Shown one piece after another: positions 22,121 through 35,117 of a stretch of 64,000 nt of DNA; the stretch's first letter is position 1, and the number at the start of each line of letters is the position of its first letter. Location: assembly GCA_963921825.1 (NCBI GenBank), contig OY997595.1:14129228-14193227 (forward strand). Reading direction: 5' to 3'. The notes beneath the pieces were generated by a model. That model was not told the DNA's origin. It saw only the letters and a program-made list of their open reading frames with translations, and searched no databases. This DNA is from Erodium maritimum. Lineage: Eukaryota; Streptophyta; Magnoliopsida; Geraniales; Geraniaceae. The position numbers were made by a program, and so were the translations under genes.

Positions 22121-23924
22121 CCCGGGGGACCGCACATACGTGGGACCACATCGTCGGCCTAGGTACTACCCCACACCGGCACACTCCCTCGGTGTAGGTA
22201 CCATACCGGAATACAATTCTCTTGGAACACACATCAAGATAATGTCACGCATCGTAATGCCACCAATCAAACACGGCCCACAAGCCCAACAATATTACTA
22301 CAATTACACGCCACGTCGGTCTATCACACACCCGACCATGTCACAACCAAAGATTCACATCAAACAGTCACGACACACTTGCTCACACATCGTAACAACA
22401 TGTTACACCTAATATAGTATGCTTTAACATGTAATCTTATCGACCCTAAGTCACGCAACATGCATCTCAAGCACAATCAGGAATCTCAATCAGCACACAA
22501 CCTAAGGCTCGACATGGCCCTTCTACCAGCACGGCAATTTCCCAGAATATTGAAAGCGGCTAAACTAGTGAATCACAACCTACGTGTTACTAAGACTCGT
22601 CCGGTTACTTTTATATTATAAACGTTCGTTCCAGTTTTATTATTACCTAGCATGCATACTAGTAACTTTCCGTAATTAAACCGGTATTCGCTACTTTCCC
22701 TACCTCAAGACGATCACAACAGTTGCGTCTCCTAGCTGCTGACGTCCTGGCCTAACTACGGTCTTCTCGGGCGAAGTCCAAGTCTGGGTTTAACAGGTAA
22801 AAAGTCCAATTAGTCCCGGTATAGTCCAACAGTCCTCTGAATTGTCCAAAATGTCCTTTAATTCCCAATTTTAAACCAATTAAATTACATTAATTGTTAA
22901 AACTGTCCGACCCGGATCCGAGAACCAGGCCCGAATCCGACCCGGTACAGAAACCAGACCCGATCGGACCCAGATCCGACCCGAACCCGGCTCCAGACCC
23001 GACCCAGACCCATTTCGAACCCGGTTCACGCCCGAGTCCAAGACCCGGTCTCGACCTGGGCCTGGCCCAAGTCTCGAGCGTTGGCCCAAGACCGTCTAGC
23101 CCATTCTCAGCCTGGCCCAAGGCCTGTCAGACTCATGTCCGAGCTGGTCCCAGCTCCGGCGAGCCAGAGTTGCTCCGGGCGTTGTCTACGGCGTCAAGTG
23201 AGGTCGTGGAGGGGGAAAAGAGGGCGGAGAAGCAACGTCAGGGCTTGGCGAAGCCGTGGCTGTGACGGAGGGAGCTCGAGCGTGACCCAAGCTCGCTCCC
23301 GTCTCAGATCTGGAGCTCACGAGCTCGCCGGCGACGGTTCCGACCAAAACCGCTCGAATCGAGCTCGGGAAGAAGCGTTTTCCGACGAGGCGAGGTCGAG
23401 GAAGAAGGGAAAGGGCGAGAGAAGCACAGACCCTTGTCGCTCCTTCGTCGCCGTCGCTGATTCGAGCTCGGCGTCGAACCAGAGAGGATTTCCTCCGGCG
23501 AAGCTTCTCGATCCGGTGCGTGGGGCTCGGTTTGTGAACGGGGTGAAGGTGAAGGTGAGGGCTAGGTCTAACGATGGTTGGATGAGAGGGAGGCCGAGAG
23601 AGAAGAATGAGATCGAGAGGAAAGAGGAGAGGAGAGCTGTGTTTCTGTCTCGGTTCGCGTGCGGTGTGAGGTAGATGAAAGGTGAACAGTCGCGACACTA
23701 GGGTTGGGCTTGGGCTCGGGCACGCGTGATTGGGCCTGGCTCCGCGCGTCAGCGAGCTGGGCCCGATCCTCTGACCGGCACAGTCCAGCCCAAAACCTTT
23801 CTTTTCCTTTTTTTATTTTCTTTATACTGTGCACTCGCTCCAGTTTTTGACCCGTTTTCCAACTTCGACGTTTCAACTCGATAAATTGAAGGTTTTAATT
23901 CTTTAACATGAGACGGTCTTTACA

Positions 23925-23929
23925 CATCC
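23925..23929 (+). repeat. TSD of solo LTR, right copy
   Basis: CATCC directly after ...CTTTACA. Confidence 0.7.
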
Positions 23930-26800
23930 AGTCCAATATTGGGCTCACCAAGACTAATGAAGAAGGACCTGTGGATGTACTCTATTCCACAACAGCCACG
24001 GTTAGAGTAATTTTTTTTGGCCCAGTAGGACACTACCTCCCATTTGCTCCCCACCTGGTTGGCTGGAAGGTGACACCCCACGATTTTAAACACGGAATGA
24101 GGGCACGACAAGTGCACCAGTTGTCAAGTAATAATTGGTGGTGAGTCTGGATATCGTATTCTAAGAAACAAATAAGTCTACACTCTTTATCATCTTCGTT
24201 ATTCAGCTGCCTCGATTCGAGTTATTTAATAATTGATTGTTGTGGAGGTCAACATTAAGAATTTAAAAGAAATAAATGAAAGCAAAGAGGTTGTTATACA
24301 CTAATACATAAGAGAGAAACAACATATGATTATAGTTTCGTAACGATATTTACTCGTAGCATTGAATAATTTTGAGTTCACCACTCTACAAGACCCACAT
24401 GGTAGTGACCACGTGAATGTCGCTTAAGGTGCATATCAACAAGACGTAGGTACCAATCCTCACGATCCGGTTTGCCTTAAGTCAAAATCACTACTCGCTA
24501 AAATTGCATGGTTTTTCCCATGTGACACGCATAATATTTATTCACATGCTACTCATAAACAACAATTACTGACTTTAATCCTAGGTTCAGGATCTTTAAT
24601 TACACATGAACATCTTATACACAAATAAAGTGGTTGTTTGGTAAATTACACATAAACATAAGAAACATATGAACCTAGAAATACCAGAAATATGACAAAA
24701 ACTTATTAGAATTCCAGCAATGGTCGTCTTACATTTTTCCAACGATTATCATTCTCTTCTTTCAGCTCTTCATTTTGATTTCTATACAAATTGATTCATG
24801 TATATTTCCTAATCTATTAAGGGGTATTTATACAATACAGCTCGAACCTAATCATTTAAGAATAACTTATCCATCTCCCTACATCGTGCTCCCACCATTC
24901 TATAGACCCGGAGCACGCTTTCTGACAGTTGATGCCGTTATTCGGTTGATGAATCTGATAGATAGGTGGTTGGGTAGTGTGGTATCCAATGGGTGATTAG
25001 TTGGGTACTGAGACATCCGACGTCTCTACCCGGTCGGGTGTCTCGACGTGTACTGGCGTGTTCAATCCTCTACCCGCTTGGATGTCTGATCGGGTATTGA
25101 GTGCTTCTTGCTCCGTTCTAAATTCCTACAAAAGCTTAGTAATATGCAAAATACAGGAAACGAGGGAAAAATGAAATAATCCTTATTATAGGAGGAGGGG
25201 GAGCGAAAAGAGTACTAAATGTGAGAGAACACACTATAAAGAGTATAAAATACATACACATCAGCATCGAACATGGACACTAGTCTCTTTTCGGATACAC
25301 ATTAGACAACTTGTGGCTTTATATGCATATTTGATCAAGGGGCAATGGTTGACGGTCGGGATAAGCTGCTGCCTAGGCTGATCCCTCTTGGAATGGTAGA
25401 AGCCCAGGCCATCTAGAAGTTCTGAATTGGTGTGGGGCACATGTCCTAACTGTGTAGTTATCCACAATGACGCTCTTACATGGAAGACGAACTTTCCTCT
25501 CCCCTTTGAAGGATATTTTTTAAGATTTTTATGTCGTCATTCCTTCTTTGAAGATATCAAACTCGAATTTGTTAAGCGGTCAATGTATGTGGTCTCCCAC
25601 TAACTTATCAGTGATCTCACTGTGTGTATGTCTCTTTTGATCAGAATTTACTATACCTAATACATTGTAATGTATTTTAAATTTAACGGGTTAAAACACC
25701 GCTCTTTTTTACCTTCCAAAAAAAACGAAATACTTATAAGACCCATCAAATTTTATTTAATTCACCTAAAATATGTTATTTATATTCACAAACAGAGATT
25801 TCCACACATTGTTTTCGTATCACAGTGAACAAACTGAAATTGTTGGTTATGTTAATGTTGGGTATATCCAAAGATCCATCTTTATAAATGATGACAAAAT
25901 AGATCCAAACAAATAACCTGAGCTTAGATTATGCATCATGTGCTGTCTATATTTGACAGTTCTTGAATCAACCGATAGGTTTACTGTAACTCAAGATATA
26001 TTTTTAACAAATGTAACCTTTTATATGTAATATAAATTAATCTCTTATTAAAGTTGGTTATTCAATTTGAAATGATTTATCAATAAAATTTGGTTATGCG
26101 TTATAACTTATGCATTTTTATATTAACAAAGAATTAAGTTGGTCCCATACCCATTGCCGTATATGCCCCCCACACCTACAAGCTTTGGGATCAATAAATA
26201 AACCTCTGTAGTTCGAGGATCCGATCCCATGCATGTCCCGAAATTGACTGCACCTAGTTCGAGGCAGGACCATCATCATGACCATAGGACCGTGACCATA
26301 TTTCCATCAATCCATTTGGTTCTGTGTTTTTCATTGGTTGTCGAACGATCTCCACCAAACATGGTCCATACACGGTGCGTGCCTTGTCACTTGGAAGTTT
26401 TCAATTTGAAACATAGAACAAGCTTATTCGTTGGCTCCTAGGAACCAAACCAAGTAGAATGATAGACATAAGTGTAGGGATATGGATACAATACAACGTG
26501 GTCAAACACTTTATTGGCCCGCTTCCCTCGTTGATTCGGGACTGTCCTCCTCACGCCTTGTATCGTATCCACATGACTCATGTAATGCCTGAACTCCAGA
26601 ACCAGATCAGGTTGAGGCACGTGGTGAGAATGGAATCGATACTTTGCTTGTAGGAGGAGGAGAATGGACCCCACCAATATCTCCGCTGGGCATTGCTCTT
26701 TATCGGGTTGAGTTACAGTCAAATGCTGGGCCATGTGTCGGGACATTGTTGGGACCCATGTAACCTATCCCACCGACGATTGAGGTGCACCGTAGCAGAC
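23930..26800. other. Intergenic DNA upstream of the Dof gene
   Basis: About 2.9 kb without a convincing gene on either strand. The first 200 bases may be the rest of the decayed LINE. A few frames of 60-100 codons near 26229-26750 show no known domain. Confidence 0.5.
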
Positions 26801-26812
26801 CACCTGCACTCT

Positions 26813-26822
26813 ACATATATAC
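26813..26822 (+). promoter_or_regulatory. Candidate TATA box of the Dof gene
   Basis: ACATATATAC lies about 130 bp before the start codon and is followed by a CT-rich leader (TCTCTCTCTCTCT at about 26862), a common plant 5' UTR feature. The transcription start is inferred only. Confidence 0.45.
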
Positions 26823-26953
26823 ACCCACACCCCAACCCTTCTCCACATCACCTTCTTCTTGTCTCTCTCTCTCTAGCTCTTACCCACATAACACAGTCCA
26901 GTGATACTAATTAATTTGCTGACTCAAACTTCTTGTCCCCCACAGTTTGGTGA

Positions 26954-28427
26954 ATGGGTCTTACATCTCTGCAAGCTTGCATGGATTCCTCTGACTGGTT
27001 ACAGGTATGTCTTGTCCTAACATTTTCATAACCTTCAAATCATGAAAATACATAACTCTCTCGGTATTTTCCTAATTTATATGTTGTCAAAACCATTATC
27101 AACTAGCGGGTTTTATAGTGTGTTTTCGGTGGTGTTGGGGATGGTTTTAAAATCCGATAGGGTTGGGTTCGTGAGAGAGACAACAATTAGTAGATCAGTT
27201 GTTCAGTCAAAGCTTCAGGTGAAATTGATCGGAGAGCCTCTTTCACTGATTGGCTGTAGGATCCGATTGGGTATGTGTAGGGTTGGGTATTGTTGGCTTC
27301 GTAGTTGTTCGCTTGTTTTATTCATTTTTGTGGGTCTGTTATGGTCGGTTTTGGGGTTGTGTAGTCCATCATGTTTTTATTTGTTTGTTTTTGTTTTAAG
27401 GTTTTCAAGGTGATCCTCTATACAATTGTATTATCTAACCGTCTATTTTTTCGCCTTGAAAATTCAGGCTATACAATAAAATTAGCACTTACAAAAAAAT
27501 TGAATAATGTCCATCCCTAATATATGGAAGTGAATTTGGGTTTAGGAACCAACAAAGTAGTAAATATTATAATTCTGTGCTCAGAAGTGGCACATTCCAT
27601 CCACAAACACTAAACCTTATTCTCTCCGACTGTTAATATAGCAGGGCACGATGCACGAGGACGAGTCAGGGGGGATGGATTCTTCATTAGGAGCGGGTCA
27701 TGGGGCATGCTCTCGGCCCACGATGGAGAGGAAGCTTAAGCCCCCACAGGACCAGGCCCAGAAATGCCCGAGGTGCGACTCGGCCCACACCAAGTTCTGC
27801 TACTACAACAACTACAGCCTCACCCAGCCCCGCTACTTCTGCAAAACCTGCCGCCGCTACTGGACCCAAGGCGGCACCCTCCGCAACATCCCCGTCGGCG
27901 GCGTCTGCCGGAGAAACACCCACAAGAAACACGTCGCCAAGAAATCCCCCTCTTCCAACTCCAACGATTTCGGTACCGTCCCCACCAATAATATTAATCC
28001 GGCCGACCTCCACCTCAGCAGCCTCTTTGGGGCCCACCACAACATCCTCGGCAACAGCAACACTCCGAACATATATGACGTATTCACGGACAGCAAGCAG
28101 TTGGAAGCCTCGAGAAACTATGATTTCATGGGACAAAATACGGATGCTCCGAGTTTTGTGGGCCCGTTCGGGTTGGAACATGGGAACAACGTTAACGTTA
28201 ACGTTCATGGTAGTGGTTTCGTGGACTCGTATCGAAGAATGATGCTTCCATACGACGGCGCACTAGTTGAGGATCGCCAGAATGCAGACGTGAAGCCTGA
28301 GTTGATAGGAATTGATCAGTGGCAAGATCAGGGGTACCTTAACAACGTTGGATCGTGGAGCGGTATGATGAACACTTATGGTCCGTCCGCGGCCAACCCA
28401 TTAGCCTACTTAATCACCAAATTATGA
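26954..28427 (+). CDS. Dof-type zinc-finger transcription factor, two exons
   Basis: Predicted as join(26954-27004, 27645-28427), 277 aa. Exon 1 encodes [17 protein letters not shown], an N terminus I recall from one group of plant Dof proteins; donor CAG|GTATGT and acceptor ATAGCAG|GGC keep the frame. Starting at the internal ATG 27651 would drop this conserved leader. The Dof domain (residues about 56-107) has the single zinc finger CX2CX21CX2C (Cys58, 61, 83, 86) and [20 protein letters not shown]. Dof proteins bind AAAG cores in plant promoters and act in the nucleus. The C-terminal 150 residues are low in complexity, rich in Asn and Gly. Oddity: the usual PVGGGCRK at the domain end reads PVGGVCRR. 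The exact Dof member is not assigned. Confidence 0.93.
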
Positions 28428-28429
28428 TC

Positions 28430-30928
28430 ATCTGTTGTTTTACTTTGATCTTCTTCTTTTTTTTGTAGTTTTTTCTTGATTTGTGTTTGGTTGGTCAAAG
28501 GAGGTGTAAGAATGGAAAATCTAGAGTTCGAAAGTGACTGCATACATAGTTTCTTATAATGTAAGAGTTCAAAATCTTTTAAAACCCCTCTGCAGCAAGC
28601 CATTATGACAGATTGCAGAAAATGGAACTTCTCCAAGACTCTATGCCATCCTACTGATGCAATCTAATTAACACAATTATTTCCTTCTTTGTTTGGCTAA
28701 TGATTTCGAGCACTTGAGTCGTCGAACTTGAATCTAATTTGACCTCTAAAACCGAAAAGACGTCTTGGATTTATCTCAGCATATAACAGAGATGGAATAT
28801 TGTCTCAAAGAATCGAAGTAATAGATCGTCGCGGAAGACCTTCGTAGGAAGGCTATCGAGGACCAACTGATGAGGTCTCACCTATGGATGCAATTTAGTA
28901 CCCATTTTCTCAATTTTAATTGTTATTTGTCTTATAGCATAGATTTCACATTTTTATTTCCCTTTTTCCTCTTCAATCTTTTAGTTCTCGTTTGTGTCTT
29001 CAATGCAAGTTAGTATGGTGGGTGCTCGAGAGTGTCATAGGATTGGAGGAAAGCCTCGAAGATCGAGTCAAGACGCACGAAGAAAGAAGCCCAAATCAAC
29101 AAATCATGAAGCCCACAACGATGTGGACCACCTATACGCACGGCGGGGCGGAGGACATGAGGAAACTAAAGAGACAAGGAGCCTATCATCTCACGGGGTG
29201 GAGGAAGATGGACCACAACATGGCATTCCTCCCGTGCAATGGAGGTACATTAACCTTGAGCTTATGGACAGAGAAGATCTACCCTTTTACACCACACCAT
29301 GGTGGATAAAATGTACTACCAACATGTCATACATTACCGTGGAAGGGGACGATGGAACTACAGATATGGAATTCTATAGGAGTAACACTTGAGCTCGTGA
29401 GAGAAAGCTCCACCCAAAAACTATATTTCTAGAGAGAGAAGCTCAAGAAGGCTAAGACCTAAGGAGGGAGGGGAGTTCCTACCACTATAGAGAGAAAACC
29501 AACACATTGGAGGAAAAAGAGAACAAGAAGAAGTCAAATCTAAACGAATAAGTAGAAGATAGAGAGAAGAAGAGTCTTTGGTGTCGTGGGTGTTGGATTG
29601 CTCAATTTACACATGAGTACTTTTTAGGCTTTCCTTCCTACCATTGATTCTTGCAAATATAGGGTCGATTGTTCAGATTTGAGATTCCATAGTCATGGGA
29701 GTTTGAACTCATGGCTATGGATGTGTGAATTTTGAAACTAATAATATGACATTGATATTTGTTTTGTGGTAGTTGAGGTGGATTCATGAAGACTTCTTTG
29801 CTCATGTTATTCCCACTCTCTTCTATTTCAAAATCATGATATGTGTAATATGAAATTCAGAGGTTAATTTGTGTTGTTCCATAATTTGTAGCTCGATGTA
29901 ACAACTAATTGTGTGAAATAATTAGTAATTTAGAACCTAATTTCGAGAATTGATTTGGGTGAACAATTGGCCTAACTAGGAGACTTAATTTGTTGAATGA
30001 ATGCTTATCACTCGAATGAAAGTTTAATTAATTGAATATGTGTTTGATTGGATTGACTACTATGTAGTATTTGACCTCTAGATTAATCAAGAAGTGATGT
30101 CCTTACCATCAAATTTTAATTATGAGCCTTATACCAAGTGTTAACTTCATCCATACGATAAAACTAACTTTTCAATCGGAATTGTGATTGTTGTGCGTGG
30201 TCTCCCTAACATTCACTGTAGAAAAGGGACGTGTAGTCTGGGGTAACGCCACAAACCATCGATGCTTAGCCTAAATACGTCCCGTAGAAGACGAGGAATT
30301 CCGGATGTAGTACCTCGTCCCTTGAAAGATGGGCTCATGGGATTCTTATTTCGTACGGCTCGGGAGCGAGTTAGGGTTCTAGTAGGGGAACCTAGGGAAG
30401 ATAGACGGTTATTGGTGTTATTTGCTAATATTGGGCGCACATGTGTCCTCAAGACATCCTCTTTACCTACTTTTTTGTGTGGGTCCGGGTCATCAATCTC
30501 TTGATAGGGCTTAGAATAAGGGTGTTAGTTTTCGAATCAGAGGCACTCTAGGTATATGATTGGTCGTATATGATGATGTTGATGGCATGAGATGGTATAC
30601 TTCATGCGGATCCAGTTTGGCTCAATGCACGCCTTCCACTACAATAACAACTGTGGTTCCGTCAAACGAAATCTGAGGTACAGCCTCTCCTACACTTATC
30701 TTATAATTATCTACATAACCTCTTATTTGATTGCAACTGGTTTTTCCATGTACTTACTACGTTCTCGGTGGGAACGGGAATGTGAGATCTCCTAATGAGG
30801 GCCACGACCGAACCCAGTGTCTCCCAGGTGCAAGCTCATAGCGATCGCGACCTTTCGATAATGAGTCGTGGGAGACCGTCTCGCATTCTGATGAACAGGG
30901 GCATCGTTTTGGCTCTTGAGACTAGAAC
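28430..30928. other. Intergenic DNA downstream of the Dof gene
   Basis: About 2.5 kb with no recognised gene. Two overlapping plus-strand frames at 28992-29392 are open by composition (purine-rich AAGAAGAAG-type sequence) and match no domain I know. The segment could be an old LTR-element leader; this is not shown. Confidence 0.45.
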
Positions 30929-30933
30929 GAATA

Positions 30934-31073
30934 TGTTAGAATATGTTGTATAGGCCCAGCCCATGTGGCTCGTTAGGGTTAGCATCGGGTTTAGGAAACC
31001 CTACCGCTATATATACACATGTACATTGTATGTATCAATCATCAATTTCAATACAATTACACAATTGTTATCA
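30934..31073 (+). repeat. copia-2 5' LTR
   Basis: 140 bp, begins TGTTAGAATATG and ends GTTATCA. Contains a TATA-like CTATATATACAC that could drive the element. Confidence 0.92.
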
Positions 31074-31085
31074 TGGTATCAGAGC
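31074..31085 (+). promoter_or_regulatory. Primer-binding site of copia-2 (tRNA-iMet)
   Basis: TGGTATCAGAGC directly after the 5' LTR. Confidence 0.9.
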
Positions 31086-31696
31086 CTCTATCGCTCTAAA
31101 TATCGCTTCCGCTTCACCCGCCGTCGCCACCGACGTCGCCGCAGCAGCCACCACCGGTCACCTTCGTTGAACGACCTCGTTGCTGCCCTCACTGTTGTCA
31201 CTCTGCTTCTCCCCGTGTCACGACCCACGACGCCGGAGCTACGCAGACACAGACCCCGCCGCCGCCATCGCCGCCGCCGCCGTCGTTCACCTTCGTTGAA
31301 CGTCACTCTGCCGGTTCCAGCCCGAGCTCTCTGCGTCCGGCCGTCCATTCTGCAACACAGCAGCAGCAACGCCCGCCACCGGCATCGCACGCCGCCGTCG
31401 AGATCTCGCCTCCGTCCGAACCAGCACATCCAGACTTGCTTCCACGTCGCTGCTGCTCCCACGCCGACCCACGCCGACGATACACGCCGGAAAAGCAACG
31501 AAAAAAAACACGCCTTCAAATTTTCGAAACGCAGGAGACAAAACGAAGAAGACGCGTGTATCTCACGCGCCCGCTTCTTCGCCTGTGCCCACGCGCTCCT
31601 CCGTTGACCGCGTGAATCACACGCGCCGTTGACCTCTGTTCAAAAGAAGAAAAAAAACTAATCCTTTATTTCAGTGTTTCTTTTCAGGTTTTCCTA

Positions 31697-34600
31697 ATGG
31701 AAAATTTTGTTCTCAAGCCCCACTGTACGTTCTGCAACAGATCTGGCCACGTCTTAACAGAATGCAAAACTCATGCTCGTCACCTTCTTGCCTCAGACAA
31801 CCCTCGATGGGGTAACTCCAGACCCTCTCAACACTTTAGGGGGGGCGTGGCTCCCGTGGGGATCATCGGCCTTCCAACAGGCCCAATGACACTGTTGCTG
31901 CTACCCCTGCTGTGTCTGCCAAATCTCCTGACATGACTGCTCTCTTGGGTGACATACGAGCGTTCCTATCAGCTCACACTGCCTCGTCAGGTAGCTCATC
32001 CACTACTACGCCAGGTAGCACATCCACGTGGTATCTTGATTCTGCTTGTTTCAATCATATGAGCCCTCAGTCAGATCTGCTCACATGTGTAACCCCGGTC
32101 ACCAAGTCTCCGTCTATTCGTACTGCTGATAATTCCACTTTGCTTGCCACACACTGTGGTACGGCAACCACAGACCAGTTGTCACTGCCGAACACCTTGC
32201 TTGTCCCAGATTTGTCACTGAACCTTGTATCGGTTGGTCAATTGTGTGATTTGGGTTTTGACGTTAACTTTTCTGGTCGTACTTCTTCTGTTCTTGTGCA
32301 GGATCCACTGACGGTACAAATCCATGGGACAGGACGTAAAGTTGGTCGCCTGTTCGAACTCACCTCACTGGTGGTTCCCTCACCATCATCATCATCCTCG
32401 TCTACTTGTGGCGCTGTCGTCTCCGCCGATCTCTGGCACTCTCGCCTAGGTCATCCCTCTTCCTCTCGTTTGCGTAGTCTTATTTCTAGTGGGTTGTTGG
32501 GGTCAGTTTCGCATAACTTTGGTGATTGTGTGTCTTGTCAACTTGCTAAACATCATAAACTGTCGTTTTCCCTTAATAATACTACTTCCTCTGCACCTTT
32601 TGATCTTGTTCATTCTGACTTGTGGGGAGCGGCACCTGTTCCGACCATGGGGGGGGTCTCGTTGGTTTGTCATATTTATTGATGATCATACTCGTTTTAC
32701 TTGGATTTATCTCATGCATAATAAATCTGACTTCAACAAAATTTATTCTGATTTTTCTGCCATGGTTCGCACACAATTCTCTAAAGTTATCAAAACACTG
32801 CGTATGGATAACGGCATGGAACTTAAAGAGTCATCCTTCCTTGCACAACTTTCTTCCACCGGTACTATCGTTCAGCGCTCCTGTCCTGGTACATCGCAAC
32901 AAAATGGTCGAGCAGAACGCAAACATCGCCATATTCTTAATACAGTCCGTGCTCTTACCATTGCAGCTGCCTGTCCTGAACGTTTTTGGGGGGAGGCTGC
33001 CCTCACAGCCGTCTATACCATCAACAGGGTTCCATCCCCAGTCATAGGTAACAAAACTCCTTACGAGTGTTTGTATGGTCGTCCTCTAGTTTATGATGTT
33101 CTTCGTGTCTTTGGGTGTGTCTGTTTTGTTCATCTACAACCTCATGAACGTACTAAACTTGAACCTCGTTCTCGTCTTTGTTGCTTTATTGGGTATGGGA
33201 TCGAACACAAAGGGTACAGATGTTGGGACCCGGTTTCCAAACGTCTCCGCATATCTCGCCATGTCACATTCTGGGAACATAAGATGTTTTCTTCCATGTC
33301 TTCTTTTCACATTCCCGAGTCTACCCATTTCTTTTCTAATCCTGATATTGATCTGTTTTCTGATGATGATAAGGGTTCTCCCATTGAGCTGACTCCTGCA
33401 AGTGCTCCGACATCTCTACCTCCTACCATGGACCACGTTCCGCCAGAGGATCCCGTGCTAAAAGATCCTGTGCTACCGACTCGACCACAGCGTCATCGGC
33501 AACTCCCATCTCACCTCCAGGACTTTGAGGTAACCCTCCCATCTCGTGTCGCTTCCATAGTGTCCTCTGTATATGAGCCTGACACCTATCGGGAGGCTTG
33601 CACTAACCCCCTGTGGCAGCAAGCAATGACTGAGGAACTACAGGCCATGGTAAAGACTCATACATGGGATCTGGCCCCCTTGCCTCGGGACAAACATGTG
33701 GTCGGTTCTAGATGGGTATACAAGGTGAAGACCAAGGCAGATGGTTCTATCGAGCGCTACAAGGCACGTATTGTGGCTCGTGGATTTACCCAGGAACATG
33801 GGGTTGATTATGAGGAGACATTTGCTCCTGTTGCGAGACTCACTTCTGTTCGCACCATTCTTGTTGTTGCTGCTGGACGACAGTGGGACGTTTTTCAAAT
33901 GGACGTGAAGAATGCTTTTCTAAATGGAGATCTTACAGAGGAGGTTTATATGAAGCCCCCGTCAGGCTATGATCACTCCCCACACATGGTTTGTCGTTTG
34001 CGCAAATCCATGTATGGCCTCAAGCAGGCTCCGCGAGCATGGTACTCCAAGTTCAGTGGTGCGATGGCAGTCTTTGGTTTCGTCTCCAGTCCGCACGACA
34101 GCTCACTGTTTGTTCGTCAGACCTCTCGGGGACATACTCTCTTACTTCTATATGTGGATGATATGATCATTACTGGTGATGATGCTATCGGGATAGTGGA
34201 TCTCAAGCATCAATTAAGCGAACAATTCGAGATGAAGGATTTGGGTCATCTCTCTTACTTTCTTGGTTTGGAGATTTCCTCTCTGTCCTCTGGTTATCAT
34301 TTGTCACGGGCCAAGTATGCAGCCGAGCTCATCTCCAAGGGGGGAATAACCGATAGCAAGATCGCTTCCACTCCCATTGAAGCGAATGTCAAGTACCTTC
34401 CATCAGATGGTAAAGTCCTCGAGAATCCCACCTTATATCGCCGATTAGTTGGAGGGTTGGTATACCTCACTGTTACCAGGCCTGACATTGCATATGTTGT
34501 CCACATCGTCAGTCAGTTCATGTGCGCACCTCGCACTACTCACTATGAGGCCGTTCTCCGGATCTTGCGCTATGTTCGAGGCACCTTATCACAAGGACTA

Positions 34601-35104
34601 CATTTCTCTTATGGATCACCTTTAGTCCTACAGGCCTACTCAGATGCAGATTGGGCAGGCGATCCCACAGACCGACGATCTACCATAGGTTACTGTTTCT
34701 TCCTTGGTAACTCTCTGATTTCTTGGAGAAGTATGAAACAGACAACCATTGCCCGCTCCAGCACGGAAGCTGAGTATCGAGCCCTTGCTGATACTACTTC
34801 CGAACTCATATGGCTTCGTTGGTTACTAAACGACATGGGTGTTGTTCACAAGTCCGCCACTACCATTCATTGTGACAATCAGAGTGCTATTCAGATTACT
34901 CATAATGATGTCTTCCATGAACGCACCAAGCATATTGAGATTGATTGTCACCTTGTCCGACAACATCTCAATCAGGGCACCCTCGCTCTCCGATCTGTCT
35001 CCTCTGGCGATCAAATTGCAGATATCTTCACCAAGGCTTTTATCCCAGGGAAGTTCAAACCTTTAGTTGACAAACTCAATTTGGGTTCATTACCACCATC
35101 TTGA
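31697..35104 (+). pseudogene. copia-2 gag knuckle plus pol polyprotein, two single-base frame changes
   Basis: From ATG 31697 a short frame gives the gag zinc knuckle CTFCNRSGHVLTEC. At a run of seven G (near 31840) the frame must change by one base to join protease sequence (WYLDSACFNHMS, the catalytic Asp-Ser pair). GAG-pre-integrase follows (LWHSRLGHPSS). At a run of eight G (near 32649) a second change leads into a long open frame to 35104: integrase (FIDDHTRFTWIY, MDNGMEL, QQNGRAERKHR), reverse transcriptase (KARIVARGF, MDVKNAFLNG, LLLLYVDDMIITG) and RNase H (YSDADWAGDP, ARSSTEAEYRAL, HCDNQSA). The two shifts have opposite sign and both lie in G homopolymers, so base-calling error is as likely as decay. 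The usual capsid (UBN2) domain of gag is missing. Confidence 0.88.
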
Positions 35105-35108
35105 GTTT

Positions 35109-35117
35109 GAGGGGGGG
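35109..35117 (+). promoter_or_regulatory. Polypurine tract of copia-2
   Basis: GAGGGGGGG just before the 3' LTR. Confidence 0.85.

Larger units (their letters stand above)
21111..23924. mobile_element. Solo LTR, 2.8 kb, probably Ty3/gypsy type
   Basis: Starts TGTCACGCCCC and ends CTTTACA, the TG...CA form of LTRs. CATCC flanks it exactly on both sides (21106-21110 and 23925-23929), a 5 bp TSD. No pol domain is present in or beside it, so it fits a solo LTR left by recombination between two LTRs, although a non-autonomous element is possible. Orientation is not proven: TGTCACGCCCC starts are familiar on long plant LTRs read in this direction. It contains a G homopolymer, a tandem repeat of about 181 bp and a GC-rich 3' third. 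Confidence 0.72.

Noticed and set aside
22890..23876. Several long frames in the GC-rich part of the solo LTR
   Set aside because: Overlap on both strands, compositional, no motif; they lie inside a TSD-bounded LTR.
27687..28208. Minus-strand 173-codon frame and plus-strand 180-codon frame over the Dof gene
   Set aside because: Shadows of the GC-rich Dof coding exon in other frames.
28992..29392. Overlapping plus-strand frames of 105 and 132 codons
   Set aside because: Low-complexity purine-rich sequence with no recognised domain.
30963..31607. Arg-rich 214-codon frame in the copia-2 leader
   Set aside because: Starts inside the LTR and is driven by CGCCGC composition; no domain.
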